Source: Vibrio sp. HA2012 | Lineage (GTDB): Bacteria; Pseudomonadota; Gammaproteobacteria; Enterobacterales; Vibrionaceae | Reading direction: 5' to 3' | Assembly (NCBI RefSeq): GCF_002812955.1 | Contig: NZ_PFXK01000001.1 | Coordinates: 744,001 to 808,000 of the forward strand | DNA length: 64,000 nucleotides | Shown: piece after piece, positions 8,043 through 19,023 of the stretch | How positions within the stretch are numbered: position 1 is the first letter of the stretch | Layout of the letters: every line of letters starts with the position of its first letter | Made by a program: the position numbers and the translations under genes | Notes under the pieces: generated by a model | Databases searched by the model: none | What the model was told of the DNA's origin: nothing | The model's input: the letters and a program-made list of their open reading frames with translations, nothing else

Positions 8043-10010
8043 TTATTTAAATAGCTGATTAAATAATTTGTCCGTTAACTCTTTCGCCTGCCCCTCTTTG
8101 ACCTTATCACCGAACAATTTTTTCAGTCCCTTCTCAGCTTCTTTCTCCGCCTTTTGCTTCAGGCGCTGAACTTCCTGGTCCTTTAGTACTTCCGCCAATT
8201 GAATACTGAACTTAGGCGATGCCCATGCCCCCTTGATACGCAGCGGAATGGTTACATTTTTTAGCTCATCCAGCTCTTTTCCGCCCTGACCTTCCAGAGT
8301 TCCTACCAATGAGGTCTTTACCAGAAAATCCGTCGTCTGTGCAATATAGTCCGCTTCTCCGGCTCCATTGATACGCAGCAGTGGAGACTGCATGCTTAAA
8401 TCACTGGTTCTGGCAATGCCTTTATTCAACTGAATCGTCGCAGTCAATGCCGTAAAATCCGTTTTCTGCTGCTCCCCGGTTTCTTCAGCTTTCTGCCCTT
8501 TCAACTGCGCATAACTGGTTCGGATCAGACGAGCAATATTTACGCCATTCACTGCTCCATCAGCCAAATTCACTTCTACCGTTCCCGTCAGATTCTGCTT
8601 AATAGCGGCTGGGGTCAGACCTGTTCCTTTAATCTGTGCCTCGATATTACCAGTGCCTTCCAGCAGCTTATTACCGGACACATCAGTCAATAGGGGCAGG
8701 ATCTGGATGCCCTGAGCCTGCTGAGTCAGAGTATAATGTACCGGTACCTGACGAGCATCAAGACGTGCTTTTGCCTGTATGCTGCCGGCATACAGCTCAG
8801 CCGTCAATGAACTCAGTTCAGCAATCCCCCGATTGATACTGATCTGCAGTGCGACATCCTGCATCCGGGCATTTCCGGCCTTAAGCTTATCAAGCTGAAT
8901 ATCACCCTGAATATCCAGAACCTGCAACACGCTCAAATCCGGCTCTTGCTCCTGCTGTGTAGAAACCGTTGTCAGAGAAGAAGCATTGGTTCTGGCAGTT
9001 ACCGGAGAAGCAGACGCTATCGCCGGCGCTGCAGACGGTTGGCCCGCCCCCAGAAACGCATCTGCATCAATGTCAGAGCTATGCAGTGAAAAACGGATCT
9101 CAGGGATATCCTGAATAATCACATCCGTTTTGCCATCCAGAGTAAGTTGGTTCAGAGACAATTTATCCAGAATAACAGTCAGACGCTGTGCTGATGTATC
9201 AAATGTCAGTGACGAAGCTATATCCAGCACCATCGGAGACTGTGGTAATGCATCTCCTGTAGCTATCGACGTCAGAACCAGATTATTTACAGCCGCATGG
9301 GTCAGCATGTTATCAACGACAAGATCTCCGCTGCCTTGCAGACTGATACTGGTATCAGCTGTATTACCCTGAGCAGTAAACGTAACCAGAGTCGGCTGGT
9401 TAAACTGGAATTCAGAAACTGACAAGCCCACATCATAAAGCCGGGTATGACTTCCCGTCTGTGCATTACTGATATCCAGTAGAGCATCTGTAATGGAGAC
9501 TCCCGCCAGACTAACTTTCCATTTCCGGATAGCGGGCTGTTCCGCAACTAAGTCTCCGGTTTGAACCTCTTCTGTCTGAATGGCAACGGCAGCAGTATCT
9601 GTCACGGTTTCCGTCTGTTTACCCTTCAGTGAATCCAGATTACTGCGCCCGTCTTTCAGAGTTTCCAACCGGATTTCTGCTCCGTCCATCACCAGATCAC
9701 CGATAATCAATTCCTTGCTGAGCAAGGGAAGCAGAGATACATCAACCCCTATATGGTCTATTTTAAGCAGGTTTTCATGGCTGAAGCCCTGAGGATTCTT
9801 CAGTTCTGTTTTGCCCAGAGAGAGGCCGATAGAAGGAAATATACTCCATTTCAAATCACCATCGATAACCAAGTCCAGTCCCGTCTGCTGCTTGGTCTGA
9901 TCCACGATGACTGGTTTAAACTGGTTGGGATCGATAAGCAGTAACACTGCCGAAACCGCCACAATGACAGTCAGGATCATCGCTCCCAGAATGAGAAACA
10001 CTTTTTTCAT
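8043..10010 (-). CDS. asmA: AsmA-family envelope protein
   Basis: This 655-residue protein has one N-terminal membrane anchor (about residues 4-26) followed by a long beta-rich periplasmic region of the AsmA type. The N-terminal pattern DLVIDGDLKWSIFPSIGLSLGKTELKNP and the C-terminal block ending in a charged helix (residues about 615-655, rich in Lys and Glu) fit AsmA. AsmA relatives are implicated in outer-membrane phospholipid and LPS homeostasis; the exact function of AsmA itself is unsettled. A Ser/Thr/Ala-rich linker near residues 325-345 separates two halves. It precedes the dcd-udk-apbC series in position but is transcribed after them on the same strand. Confidence 0.9.
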   Translation of the reverse strand: MKKVFLILGAMILTVIVAVSAVLLLIDPNQFKPVIVDQTKQQTGLDLVIDGDLKWSIFPSIGLSLGKTELKNPQGFSHENLLKIDHIGVDVSLLPLLSKELIIGDLVMDGAEIRLETLKDGRSNLDSLKGKQTETVTDTAAVAIQTEEVQTGDLVAEQPAIRKWKVSLAGVSITDALLDISNAQTGSHTRLYDVGLSVSEFQFNQPTLVTFTAQGNTADTSISLQGSGDLVVDNMLTHAAVNNLVLTSIATGDALPQSPMVLDIASSLTFDTSAQRLTVILDKLSLNQLTLDGKTDVIIQDIPEIRFSLHSSDIDADAFLGAGQPSAAPAIASASPVTARTNASSLTTVSTQQEQEPDLSVLQVLDIQGDIQLDKLKAGNARMQDVALQISINRGIAELSSLTAELYAGSIQAKARLDARQVPVHYTLTQQAQGIQILPLLTDVSGNKLLEGTGNIEAQIKGTGLTPAAIKQNLTGTVEVNLADGAVNGVNIARLIRTSYAQLKGQKAEETGEQQKTDFTALTATIQLNKGIARTSDLSMQSPLLRINGAGEADYIAQTTDFLVKTSLVGTLEGQGGKELDELKNVTIPLRIKGAWASPKFSIQLAEVLKDQEVQRLKQKAEKEAEKGLKKLFGDKVKEGQAKELTDKLFNQLFK

Positions 10011-10105
10011 TTGTCTCTTCCCTGTTACTTTCCATCAAAGTTACTAAACGAAAAAGATGGCCTGTCTGTGCCATCTTTTCACATTATTTATTCAATTGTT
10101 TACGG

Positions 10106-10687
10106 TCAGTCTTCATTAATCCGGCTTGCCACCGCACCCTGCTGATTTTTATATTTGGCATTGTCCCGTTTGTTATACGGTTTCTCAGCCTCTCCAGACA
10201 AGACTTCAAAACTCAGTGCCCCGATAGGCATCATAGGTTTCAGTGCCAAAGGCAGTCTGCCTGAATTATAGAACTCCAGCACAATTTTTCCCGACCAGCC
10301 CGGATCAATACGATGCGCGGTAACATGCACCATCAATCCCAACCGAGCCAAAGAAGAACGTCCGTCCAGCCAGCCTACGATATCCGCAGGCAAAGTGACC
10401 GATTCATGGGTAACCGCCAGAGCAAGTTGCCCCGGGTGCAGATAAAATGATTCATCTTCACCTACCAGAATTTCGTCACTCATTACTTTGTCTAATTGGG
10501 CAGAGACCTCACTTTTCGGGCCAGACAGGTCAATATAAGGTGCACTATGGTCATTAAATACCCGAAATTTATCCCCCAGCCGCACATCAACAGTCAGGCC
10601 ACTGATCGCCGACTCAGCCGGTTCCGGGGAAATAGCGATACGTCCGGACGCTAATGCCTTTTTAATATCCTTATCACATAATCTCAC
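10106..10687 (-). CDS. dcd: dCTP deaminase
   Basis: This enzyme deaminates dCTP to dUTP, feeding dTMP synthesis. The 193-residue protein is nearly colinear with E. coli Dcd (193 residues). Conserved blocks are visible: [13 protein letters not shown], the catalytic-site region [23 protein letters not shown], and the C-terminal [10 protein letters not shown]. It starts at a GTG (10687) preceded by AAGAGAG. udk lies 39 bases upstream on the same strand, so a nucleotide-metabolism operon udk-dcd is likely, as in other gammaproteobacteria. Confidence 0.97.
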   Translation of the reverse strand: MRLCDKDIKKALASGRIAISPEPAESAISGLTVDVRLGDKFRVFNDHSAPYIDLSGPKSEVSAQLDKVMSDEILVGEDESFYLHPGQLALAVTHESVTLPADIVGWLDGRSSLARLGLMVHVTAHRIDPGWSGKIVLEFYNSGRLPLALKPMMPIGALSFEVLSGEAEKPYNKRDNAKYKNQQGAVASRINED

Positions 10688-10726
10688 AGTGTTTCTCTCT
10701 TAATTCTAAATGGCAAACAGAAATCA

Positions 10727-11368
10727 TCATGATCTCAGTAACTTGGCAATATGAGCTTTTAGCACATCAATAGCAATACGGTTTTTTCCACCGCGGGGAA
10801 CAATAATATCCGCATATTGCTTCGACGGTTCAATAAACTGCATAAACATTGGCCGCACGGTTTTTTTATACTGTTTCAATACCGAATCCAGCGTACGTCC
10901 GCGCTCTTCAACGTCACGTTTAACCCGGCGCAACAAGCAGATATCTAAAGGTGTGTCCATAAAAATAGTAGCATGCATCAACTCACGCAGCCGAGGATCC
11001 GTCAATAACAGGATCCCCTCAAGAATAATGACTTTTTTAGCTGTCATTGTCGTACTATTGTCTGTCCGCGTATGTTCTACATAACTGTATTCCGGAACAT
11101 CAACCGTATTTCCCCGGCTCAGCTGTTCCAGATGCTGACACAATAAATCATGATCAAGTGCATTCGGATGATCGTAATTGGTTTTTACCCGCTCATCCAT
11201 ACTCAGGTGACTCTGGTCTTTGTAGTAGGAATCTTCAGTGATAACCCCAATCTGATGATCACCGACTTTCGCTTTCAATTCGTTATAAATCGTAGTTGCG
11301 ATTAAACTCTTTCCTGAAGCAGAAGCGCCAGCAATCCCTATAATGACGCACTTGTTGTTTTCAGACAT
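10727..11368 (-). CDS. udk: Uridine kinase
   Basis: This enzyme phosphorylates uridine and cytidine to UMP and CMP in pyrimidine salvage. The 213-residue protein has the P-loop [14 protein letters not shown] near residue 11 and the family patterns [12 protein letters not shown] and FEGxxL-like [11 protein letters not shown]. The length matches E. coli Udk (213). It lies between apbC (110 bases upstream) and dcd (39 bases downstream), all leftward, which is the usual mrp-udk-dcd order. Confidence 0.97.
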   Translation of the reverse strand: MSENNKCVIIGIAGASASGKSLIATTIYNELKAKVGDHQIGVITEDSYYKDQSHLSMDERVKTNYDHPNALDHDLLCQHLEQLSRGNTVDVPEYSYVEHTRTDNSTTMTAKKVIILEGILLLTDPRLRELMHATIFMDTPLDICLLRRVKRDVEERGRTLDSVLKQYKKTVRPMFMQFIEPSKQYADIIVPRGGKNRIAIDVLKAHIAKLLRS

Positions 11369-11478
11369 GATATTGCACTTGGTAGTAGTAAAATAAACCG
11401 CGAGATTATAAGGGGTTCAGAGCACAGTTGCCAGTTTTACCGTGCCCTTTTAACAGGCAAATGCCATAACCTTGTCAC

Positions 11479-12543
11479 TTACGACAACGAAGCAAGCGGA
11501 ATAGTTTCCGGTTTTACCTTTCCCGACCAGTAAAGTTTGCTGGCAATACGCTCCGCCAGAGCAAGATAGAGCTGCGCATGCTCACTCTCCGGACGCGCAA
11601 CCACCGTTGGCCGGCCTGCATCAATATCTTCCCGCATGCTGATATGCAAAGGTAATTGTGCCAGCAGCGATGTCCCAAATTCTCTGGCCATCTTTTCCGC
11701 ACCGTTTGTCCCAAAAATATGTTCTTTTTCACCACAGTGACTGCAAATGTGATAACTCATATTTTCAATAATGCCCAGAACAGGAACCTTTACTTTTTCA
11801 AACATAGCAATTCCCTTGCGCACATCAGCCAATGCAAGATCTTGCGGGGTAGTCACAATCAAAGCACCTGTGACCGGGATCTGCTGAGCAAGAGTAAGCT
11901 GTACATCCCCCGTCCCCGGTGGCATGTCGATAACCAGATAATCCAGATCAGGCCAGGCCGTTTCTCCAAGAAGCTGACCGAGCGCCTTCGATGCCATCGG
12001 TCCCCGCCAGATAGCCGCTTCTGATTTATCCACCAAATAACCGATGGAATTGGTGTACAGGCCATAGGCTTCTATCGGCAACATATGCCGATCACCTTTG
12101 ACATCCGGCGAACTGTCGGTTTTTCCAAGCATAACAGGAACCGATGGGCCATAGATATCAGCGTCCAGTAATCCGACCTTCGCTCCCTGAGCGTTTAATG
12201 CCAGAGCCAGGTTAACTGCCGTGGTTGATTTGCCCACACCACCTTTACCTGAAGTCACAGCAATGATGTTTTTTACCTGACTCAGCTCCGAAGCCACTTC
12301 AGTTTCCAACGCTCGTACATTTGTGCTGATAGTAATGTCGGTACTGCCGGTGTCTTGTCTGTTAACCCAGGCCTGTAATTCCGTGGCCAGTGATGATGAT
12401 GCAAATGGCAGTTCAACTTTAATGGTACCGTTTCTCAGTAACTTAACGATGCCAGCAGAATAACTCCACTCTTCGATGAGTAAGGGGTTCCGGAACTGAT
12501 TCAGCCATTGGCAGACAGATTCCCGATTATCAAACACGGTCAT
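11479..12543 (-). CDS. apbC: Fe-S cluster carrier ATPase ApbC/Mrp
   Basis: This P-loop ATPase of the Mrp/NBP35 family carries iron-sulfur clusters to target proteins. The 354-residue protein has the deviant Walker A SGKGGVGKSTTAVNLALAL near residue 96 and DADIYGPS, VIDMPPGTGD and the CSHC cluster-binding motif (ICSHCGEKEHIFG) near residue 265. About 90 N-terminal residues precede the ATPase domain and are related to the DUF59-type region. A good AAGGAAA ribosome site precedes ATG 12543. The gene is divergent from metG with a 207-base gap, the arrangement found in E. coli and Vibrio. Confidence 0.95.
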   Translation of the reverse strand: MTVFDNRESVCQWLNQFRNPLLIEEWSYSAGIVKLLRNGTIKVELPFASSSLATELQAWVNRQDTGSTDITISTNVRALETEVASELSQVKNIIAVTSGKGGVGKSTTAVNLALALNAQGAKVGLLDADIYGPSVPVMLGKTDSSPDVKGDRHMLPIEAYGLYTNSIGYLVDKSEAAIWRGPMASKALGQLLGETAWPDLDYLVIDMPPGTGDVQLTLAQQIPVTGALIVTTPQDLALADVRKGIAMFEKVKVPVLGIIENMSYHICSHCGEKEHIFGTNGAEKMAREFGTSLLAQLPLHISMREDIDAGRPTVVARPESEHAQLYLALAERIASKLYWSGKVKPETIPLASLS

Positions 12544-12750
12544 TGGGTATTTTCCTTATTATTATGAGAATAACATTGATTTATGGCGGATTTCCGCTTA
12601 TCAGAATGTCCTCATCCTACCACCCATGTTCAACAGACTAAACCCTAAAAACATTAAGGAATACAGATTGTCGTCTTGGAGTATAAGAGCAGTTAAGGTA
12701 CTATTGACGCCTTGTTTTTATTAGTTCTTAGCAAAAAGCGAATATAAAGT

Positions 12751-14805
12751 ATGGCAAACGATCCAAGAAACCTTACTCCAAGGAAACTGCTGGTAACTTG
12801 CGCCCTTCCGTATGCTAACGGTTCGATCCATCTGGGTCATATGCTTGAGCACATTCAGGCAGATATCTGGGTCCGTTACCAACGCCTGCGTGGCAATGTT
12901 GTAAACTTCATCTGTGCCGACGATGCACACGGCACACCTATTATGCTGAAAGCTCAACAGATGGGGATGTCACCGGAAGAAATGATCGCTGCCGTCAGTG
13001 AAGAACATCAAAAAGATTTCGCTGGCTTTGATATCAGCTTCGATAATTATCACAGCACTCACAGTGAAGAAAACCGTGAACTGGCTTCTCTTATTTATAC
13101 CCGTCTGAAAGAAAACGGTTTTATCTCCAGCCGGACAATTTCTCAGCTGTTCGATCCGGAAAAAGAGATGTTCCTGCCGGATCGTTTCGTAAAAGGTACC
13201 TGTCCCAAGTGTAAATCGCCGGATCAATACGGTGATAACTGTGATAACTGCGGTGAAACTTACAGTCCGACCGATCTGATTGACCCGAAATCTGCGGTAT
13301 CGGGTGCGACACCTGTGATGAAAGATTCTGAGCACTTCTTCTTCGATCTGCCTCAGTTTGAGAGCATGCTGAAAGAGTGGACCCGATCCGGTTCTCTTCA
13401 AACAGAAACAGCCAATAAAATGCAGGAATGGTTTGAATCCGGTCTGCAGCAATGGGATATCTCCCGCGACGCCCCGTACTTTGGTTTTGAAATTCCGGGA
13501 GAAACCGGAAAATTCTTCTATGTATGGCTGGATGCGCCAATCGGCTACATGGGTTCATTTAAAAATCTGTGCAGCAAGCGTAACGACTTAGATTTCAATG
13601 AATACTGGGACAAAAACAGCTCTGCAGAATTGTACCACTTCATCGGTAAAGATATCGTTTACTTCCACAGTCTGTTCTGGCCAGCAATGCTCGAAGGTTC
13701 CGGCTTCCGCAAACCAAACAATGTATTTGTGCATGGCTATGTCACGGTCAACGGGGCGAAGATGTCAAAGTCAAAAGGAACTTTCATCAAAGCCAGTACT
13801 TATCTTGACCATCTGGATCCTGAGTGTCTGCGCTATTATTACGCCGCCAAACTCAATAGCCGTATTGATGATCTGGATCTGAACCTTGAAGATTTCACGC
13901 AACGGGTAAATGCCGATGTGGTGAATAAAATCGTTAACCTTGCATCACGTAATGCTGGCTTTATTAGCAAACGCTTTGCTGGAAAGCTGTCAGAAAATAT
14001 TGCAGAACCGGATCTGTATGCAGAATTTTCCGCAGCCGCGATTAAAATCGCTGACTACTACGAAGCACGTGAATATGGCCGGGCTATCCGTGAAATCACA
14101 GCATTAGCTGACAAGGCAAACCAGTATGTGGACGAAAAAGCCCCATGGGTTATTGCTAAAGAAGACAGTAAGGATCAGGAATTACAGGATATCTGCTCTA
14201 TGGGGCTAAACCTGTTCCGTACATTGATGGTTTATCTTAAGCCCGTCATGCCAGCACTGGCAGCGCGTACCGAAGCTTTCCTAAATGAAGAACTGACCTG
14301 GGAAAGTGCCTCAGCACCACTGATCAGCCACGAGGTCAGTAAGTTCAAGACACTGTTCAATCGAATTGATACAAAGAACATTGACGCTATGATCGATGCC
14401 TCAAGAGAAGATGCCGTAGCAGAACAGGCAGCTAAAGAACCGATTTCTGAAACAGAACTGAGCAAGGATCCTATTGCAGATGAAATCGAATTCGATGATT
14501 TTGCTAAAGTGGATCTTCGTGTCGCAAAAATTATTTCCTGTGAATCGGTTCCTAAAGCCAATAAGCTTCTGAAATTCCAGCTGGATATCGGTGGTGAAAC
14601 ACGTCAGGTATTTGCAGGCATTAAGTCGGCCTACAATCCGGAAGATCTGATTGGTAAATACACAGTCATAGTCGCCAACCTGAAACCACGAAAAATGAAA
14701 TTCGGTATGTCGGAAGGTATGGTTCTGGCAGCGGGTCCTGGGGGGAAAGACCTGTGGATACTTGAACCTCATGCCGGTGCCCTGCCGGGTATGCGTATTA
14801 TGTAA
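12751..14805 (+). CDS. metG: Methionyl-tRNA synthetase
   Basis: This class I aminoacyl-tRNA synthetase charges tRNA-Met. The 684-residue protein has the HIGH signature as HLGH in [14 protein letters not shown] (about residue 28), four zinc-binding cysteines in CPKC...CDNC (about residues 151-167), and the KMSKS loop as KMSKSKGTF (about residue 337). A C-terminal tRNA-binding domain (about residues 580-684, starting [14 protein letters not shown]) is fused, as in the long dimeric form of E. coli MetG. The ribosome site is weak. A strong terminator follows. Confidence 0.98.
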   Translation: MANDPRNLTPRKLLVTCALPYANGSIHLGHMLEHIQADIWVRYQRLRGNVVNFICADDAHGTPIMLKAQQMGMSPEEMIAAVSEEHQKDFAGFDISFDNYHSTHSEENRELASLIYTRLKENGFISSRTISQLFDPEKEMFLPDRFVKGTCPKCKSPDQYGDNCDNCGETYSPTDLIDPKSAVSGATPVMKDSEHFFFDLPQFESMLKEWTRSGSLQTETANKMQEWFESGLQQWDISRDAPYFGFEIPGETGKFFYVWLDAPIGYMGSFKNLCSKRNDLDFNEYWDKNSSAELYHFIGKDIVYFHSLFWPAMLEGSGFRKPNNVFVHGYVTVNGAKMSKSKGTFIKASTYLDHLDPECLRYYYAAKLNSRIDDLDLNLEDFTQRVNADVVNKIVNLASRNAGFISKRFAGKLSENIAEPDLYAEFSAAAIKIADYYEAREYGRAIREITALADKANQYVDEKAPWVIAKEDSKDQELQDICSMGLNLFRTLMVYLKPVMPALAARTEAFLNEELTWESASAPLISHEVSKFKTLFNRIDTKNIDAMIDASREDAVAEQAAKEPISETELSKDPIADEIEFDDFAKVDLRVAKIISCESVPKANKLLKFQLDIGGETRQVFAGIKSAYNPEDLIGKYTVIVANLKPRKMKFGMSEGMVLAAGPGGKDLWILEPHAGALPGMRIM

Positions 14806-14829
14806 GCATACGGGGGCTTCTCTTCAGCA

Positions 14830-14858
14830 GGCCGATGGTACCAACCATCGGCCTTTTT
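14830..14858 (+). terminator. Rho-independent terminator of metG
   Basis: GGCCGATGGT (14830-14839) pairs perfectly with ACCATCGGCC (14844-14853) over a 4-base loop and is followed by TTTTT. It begins 24 bases after the metG stop codon. Confidence 0.92.
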
Positions 14859-15065
14859 GCTTCATTCTGGTGCGATTTTGCACCAATATACACATAATAT
14901 TTAACCTTAAATAAAATAACCTATTGATAATACATAAATAAAATACTGGCACTTATTCTGCTTATGTACCTATATCTCCTGTAATCCATACCACTCACCG
15001 GCAAGGAATGCCGAATGATTACCGGGACAAATATTAAGGTCTAAAGCAATAACAAGGAGCCTGTT

Positions 15066-15863
15066 ATGTTTATTATCGTTTCATTTCTCCTCTCAGCTGC
15101 AATCCTTGCTACTTTTTATTATTGTGCACAAACAAGGAAAGTCAGCTATCAGAGTAAACACACTGCCGTCAGTTATCTGCGCCAGATCCTACATTTGTGC
15201 CGCCAGCACAGAGCCACAACACATGAGGCGCTGGTTAAGGGGCATCACAGTAATATAGATATCATTGCCAGCCAGTTAAATGACACCATGCAGCAGCTTC
15301 TGAACCATGCATCACTAGCAGACAAACCTGTTTACCGGATCTTACAGACTAAAATCCATAAAATGACCACTGGCTGGCAAACAGCCAGTATCAGCCAGAA
15401 TCAGATCTGTCACGGAAAAGTTATCCGACACTGCCTGCTGCTGATCGATGAAATTATGATTACCTGGGTACTTGAGGCTCAGCGTCAGGAACTCAGCGAT
15501 GAATACCATCAAAGCTGGCATCAGATTATTGACAGCCTGGACTCACTGACACAATTCAGGATCGCGATACAGGATATGGAAAATGACACCGGTAATACTC
15601 GTCTCGGATACTTGAGTAAAACCTTGCATCGCCGGCTAACCAGACTCTCTCTGGTAAATCCGATCATGGTCTCCTCTCCGGCATTTCAGACAATATGTAC
15701 ACATCTTGAAGCTATTAGTGAAGATGACCAGTTTTCCAGCGAATCTCTGTATCAGTTGTCATCGGACATTTCACTGATGATTTTTAATGTCTACGATTAC
15801 ATACTGACCGATGTCGCTGAGCATGTTTATGTTCCACTACCAACGTTGGCTATTCCGGCATGA
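15066..15863 (+). CDS. Uncharacterised membrane-anchored helical protein
   Basis: I do not recognise this 265-residue protein. One hydrophobic N-terminal segment (about residues 2-20) probably anchors it in the inner membrane. The rest is predicted helical, rich in His, Gln and Leu, and without cysteine motifs or an obvious catalytic signature. The stretch LCRQHRATTHEALVKG (about residues 44-59) faintly resembles the start of nitrate/nitrite-sensing (NIT) helical domains, but this is a guess. The start is well supported by AAGGAGCCTGTT before ATG 15066. It is a single-gene unit between the metG terminator and a hairpin shared with fadR. Downstream output domains are absent. Confidence 0.75.
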   Translation: MFIIVSFLLSAAILATFYYCAQTRKVSYQSKHTAVSYLRQILHLCRQHRATTHEALVKGHHSNIDIIASQLNDTMQQLLNHASLADKPVYRILQTKIHKMTTGWQTASISQNQICHGKVIRHCLLLIDEIMITWVLEAQRQELSDEYHQSWHQIIDSLDSLTQFRIAIQDMENDTGNTRLGYLSKTLHRRLTRLSLVNPIMVSSPAFQTICTHLEAISEDDQFSSESLYQLSSDISLMIFNVYDYILTDVAEHVYVPLPTLAIPA

Positions 15864-15938
15864 AAGCAATCTGAACCGGAAGAAAATACCGGCAACCATA
15901 AGTATGAAGAATAATATAATTCGTTGTCGTATCAGGCA

Positions 15939-15977
15939 AAAAGCCAGAAGCTTACACATAAGTCTCTGGCTTTTTTT
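15939..15977. terminator. Bidirectional terminator between the orphan gene and fadR
   Basis: AAAGCCAGA (around 15940-15948) pairs with TCTGGCTTT (15965-15973) across a 16-base loop. A T run follows on the plus strand and an A run precedes it, giving U tracts in both directions. It separates convergent genes. Confidence 0.8.
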
Positions 15978-16007
15978 ATAAAATGCTTATATCTGTCTGA
16001 TGGGCTG

Positions 16008-16847
16008 TCAATGATCGTCTTCAGTAAAGTTACTCGGAAGTGTCTCTTTCATCTGGTTCCAGATATGAGCACTTTCCATACCATAGCTACGGATCAACGG
16101 AAGCAGTTGGTCCCGATCCCCTTTCTGGCACAAGGCAAGCAAATTACGGTAAAAACCCAGAGCCAGTTCACGAGCTTCGGTATTGGAAAAATAATAACTG
16201 CCAATCCGGTCATAAAGCTTTCTAACCCCGTTAAAAATAAGACCGTATACCTGATTTCCGGAATGGAAAGCCAAACGCTGGAATAACATAAAATCGTAAA
16301 AGTTAAATGTTTTGGCAATCAGAGCAATTTCCCTTTTTACTTTATCTTTTTCGCCATCATCTTTGACACTCTGGCGGATTTTTTCAGCAAAAGGAGACGA
16401 TTCAATAAAGGTATCCCAGTTTTTTGCAGCTAACAGACTCTCACAGGACTCAATGACTGCCTGCAAGGTGCGCTCTGAAGCATCTTTATTCACCTTAAAG
16501 GCATAACGCATAAAGATAGGACTGATATTAGTACGGGCTGCCAGCAGATCTTCCACAATACTGGTTGCATTTTCTTCATCCAGAGTCATCAGTGTATCCA
16601 GAATATGCAAACCGGATGTTTCCATAAACTGATTAACCTTTGTCGGCTTACCGTGCTGAATTGTCAACCAGCCGTCCCTTGCCAGACGCTGCAGTACTTC
16701 ACGCAAAGTAGTACGGGTAACTCCGATAAGCTCCGATAATTCTCGTTCAGCGGGTAAAATGGAACCTGGTGGAAACCGGCCGTTCCAGATGCTCTCTATA
16801 ATATATTTTTCAGCGAATCCCGCTGGGCTTTTTGCCTTAATAACCAT
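16008..16847 (-). CDS. fadR: Fatty-acid-responsive regulator FadR
   Basis: This GntR-family regulator represses beta-oxidation genes and activates unsaturated fatty acid synthesis; acyl-CoA releases it from DNA. The N-terminal winged HTH contains [29 protein letters not shown] (about residues 28-57). The C-terminal acyl-CoA-binding domain ends with the GxxLYxRIGxYYF-type block (about residue 220). At 279 residues it is 40 longer than E. coli FadR (239). The extra sequence lies near residues 138-180, where E. coli has a short linker. A 40-residue insertion in this place is described for Vibrio cholerae FadR, where it binds a second acyl-CoA. It is divergent from nhaB. Confidence 0.96.
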   Translation of the reverse strand: MVIKAKSPAGFAEKYIIESIWNGRFPPGSILPAERELSELIGVTRTTLREVLQRLARDGWLTIQHGKPTKVNQFMETSGLHILDTLMTLDEENATSIVEDLLAARTNISPIFMRYAFKVNKDASERTLQAVIESCESLLAAKNWDTFIESSPFAEKIRQSVKDDGEKDKVKREIALIAKTFNFYDFMLFQRLAFHSGNQVYGLIFNGVRKLYDRIGSYYFSNTEARELALGFYRNLLALCQKGDRDQLLPLIRSYGMESAHIWNQMKETLPSNFTEDDH

Positions 16848-17391
16848 TAGGTTTAATATCCGATTTTCTCAAAGGTAGAAACGACTCATCATACCACCAG
16901 TTAACTGCGCCGAAAACCTCGGGATAGTTTAAGTGCACGAATGTCACTATCTCCGTTTCGCACAGAACCGAGGAAAATATTGATCCATATCAAATTACAT
17001 ACCTAATTTCGATCCCCGAAAAATTAAAAATCTTTATTTCGCGAACGAAAAGGGATATTTCATTAACAGCATCATAAATTAGTAAAAACGATGTTTTTTC
17101 ATGCTATGATGATTTTGCTTAGAGAGGCGTATGATTCTAAGTATATAAACAAAATGGAGTTTTTTAGGATTTAATTATTTTAATATTTTTGTCATTAACG
17201 AGTGTTTTCCACCTAATGGATTGACCAGGCTACCGTGAAGGAACATCTCGCCTGACACATCATAAAGGTATCTTAGGGAACAACAACTTATCAGGCCGAT
17301 TTTACCTGTCAGTAAAACGAATGCCTGTAGTCTGCTTCAGACACTCGGATGATGACAATCTGAACCAATAACACATAAGGGTATAAACGAC
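16848..17391. other. 544-base divergent intergenic region, fadR / nhaB
   Basis: There is no convincing gene here. The stretch is AT-rich between about 17000 and 17200. It contains a perfect FNR-type palindrome (16980-16993) and, near fadR, a half-site resembling the FadR operator (ACCACCAGTT, 16893-16902). It must hold promoters for fadR and nhaB. nhaB has an AAGGG ribosome site just before its start. Confidence 0.6.
16980..16993. promoter_or_regulatory. Perfect FNR-box palindrome
   Basis: TTGATCCATATCAA matches every fixed base of the FNR consensus TTGAT-N4-ATCAA. It lies 133 bases upstream of fadR and 399 bases upstream of nhaB, so it could act on fadR from a distal promoter or on the nhaB leader. 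Oxygen-dependent control is inferred. Confidence 0.6.
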
Positions 17392-18981
17392 ATGCCGATT
17401 ACTCTCGGAAGCGCGTTTATCAGGAATTTCCTTGGTAAAGCGCCAGACTGGTATAAGTTAGCGATTATCGCTTTTCTCATCATTAATCCTGTTATTTTCG
17501 CCTTCGATCCTTTCACCGCAGGATGGGTTCTTGTTGCTGAGTTTATTTTCACTCTGGCAATGGCTCTGAAATGTTATCCTCTCCAGCCAGGAGGTCTGCT
17601 AACCATTGAAGCTATTGCTATCGGTATGACCAGTCCGGATCAGGTTATGCACGAATTAGAGGCCAATCTGGAAGTGATTTTGCTTCTGGTCTTTATGGTG
17701 GCAGGTATCTACTTTATGAAACAGTTATTGCTGTTCATTTTTACCAAGATCCTGCTGGGAGTGCGCTCTAAGATAACCCTGTCGGTAGCTTTCTGCTTTA
17801 CTGCTGCATTTCTTTCCGCATTCTTGGATGCCCTGACGGTTATTGCCGTCATCATCAGCGTTGCTGTAGGTTTTTATGCCATTTATCATAGAGTTGTCTC
17901 AGGAAAAGGCAGTTCCGGAGCCCATGACCACACCACAGATGAACACCTGAATGAACTGACCCGTCAGGACTTAGATGACTATCGGGCATTTCTGCGTTCA
18001 CTGCTTATGCACGCCGGAATCGGTACTGCTCTGGGTGGTGTAACCACCATGGTAGGTGAACCACAGAATTTGATTATCGCAGATCAGGCTGGCTGGCAGT
18101 TTGGCGAGTTTATCGTACGGATGGTTCCTGTTACCCTACCTGTATTTATCTGCGGTATTTTAACCTGTATTCTGGTTGAGAAATTCAAAGTCTTTGGCTA
18201 TGGTGCGGCATTGCCGGAACATGTACGCAATATTCTGGTGGATTACGAAAATGAACAACAGCTAAAACGTACCAATCTAGATACTGCCAAGATTTGGGTT
18301 CAGGGTGCGATTGCTGTTTGGCTTATCCTTGGTCTGGCTTTCCATATGGCAGCGGTCGGGCTTATCGGACTTTCTGTTATTGTTCTGGCCACTGCATTTA
18401 CCGGCGTCATCGAAGAACACTCCGTTGGTAAAGCCTTTGAAGAGGCTCTGCCTTTTACTGCATTACTGGCCGTATTCTTCTCAGTCGTTGCCGTAATCGT
18501 GGATCAGCACCTGTTTGCCCCAATTATCGAATGGGTACTGCACATGGAAGGCAGCAAACAGCTGAGCATGTTCTATATTGCTAACGGCCTGCTTTCCATG
18601 GTCTCAGACAATGTGTTTGTAGGAACGGTATATATTAATGAAGTAAAAACCGCCCTGATGCACGGAATTATTACCCGTGATCAGTTCGATCTGCTGGCGG
18701 TGGCTATTAATACAGGAACCAACCTGCCTTCCGTTGCGACACCAAACGGTCAGGCAGCATTCCTGTTCCTGCTAACCTCTGCACTGGCACCGCTTATTCG
18801 TCTTTCCTACGGACGCATGGTCATTATGGCTTTCCCTTATACTATCGTACTGGCTGTTGTCGGCCTGCTGTGCATTACCTTCCTGCTGGATCCGATGACT
18901 GCCTCTTTATACGATATCGGGTTACTGAATCACCATACTGCAACAGAAGCTGTCAAACATGTCGCCAGTACCGGCCACTGA
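17392..18981 (+). CDS. nhaB: Na+/H+ antiporter NhaB
   Basis: This inner-membrane antiporter expels sodium in exchange for protons, supporting sodium and pH homeostasis. The 529-residue protein has about 12 hydrophobic segments and family sequences such as [23 protein letters not shown] (about residues 142-164) and [17 protein letters not shown] (about residues 221-237). The length matches Vibrio NhaB (about 528-530). It starts after AAGGG at ATG 17392. The order fadR | nhaB - dsbB is conserved in enterobacteria and vibrios. Confidence 0.97.
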   Translation: MPITLGSAFIRNFLGKAPDWYKLAIIAFLIINPVIFAFDPFTAGWVLVAEFIFTLAMALKCYPLQPGGLLTIEAIAIGMTSPDQVMHELEANLEVILLLVFMVAGIYFMKQLLLFIFTKILLGVRSKITLSVAFCFTAAFLSAFLDALTVIAVIISVAVGFYAIYHRVVSGKGSSGAHDHTTDEHLNELTRQDLDDYRAFLRSLLMHAGIGTALGGVTTMVGEPQNLIIADQAGWQFGEFIVRMVPVTLPVFICGILTCILVEKFKVFGYGAALPEHVRNILVDYENEQQLKRTNLDTAKIWVQGAIAVWLILGLAFHMAAVGLIGLSVIVLATAFTGVIEEHSVGKAFEEALPFTALLAVFFSVVAVIVDQHLFAPIIEWVLHMEGSKQLSMFYIANGLLSMVSDNVFVGTVYINEVKTALMHGIITRDQFDLLAVAINTGTNLPSVATPNGQAAFLFLLTSALAPLIRLSYGRMVIMAFPYTIVLAVVGLLCITFLLDPMTASLYDIGLLNHHTATEAVKHVASTGH

Positions 18982-19023
18982 TAAAATTTATTGCTTCTGT
19001 CATTGAACTCATTCAGTATTAAG

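Noticed and set aside
16886..16902. FadR operator upstream of fadR
   Set aside because: Only about 9 of 17 positions match the E. coli FadR consensus, all in one half, so it is at best a half-site.
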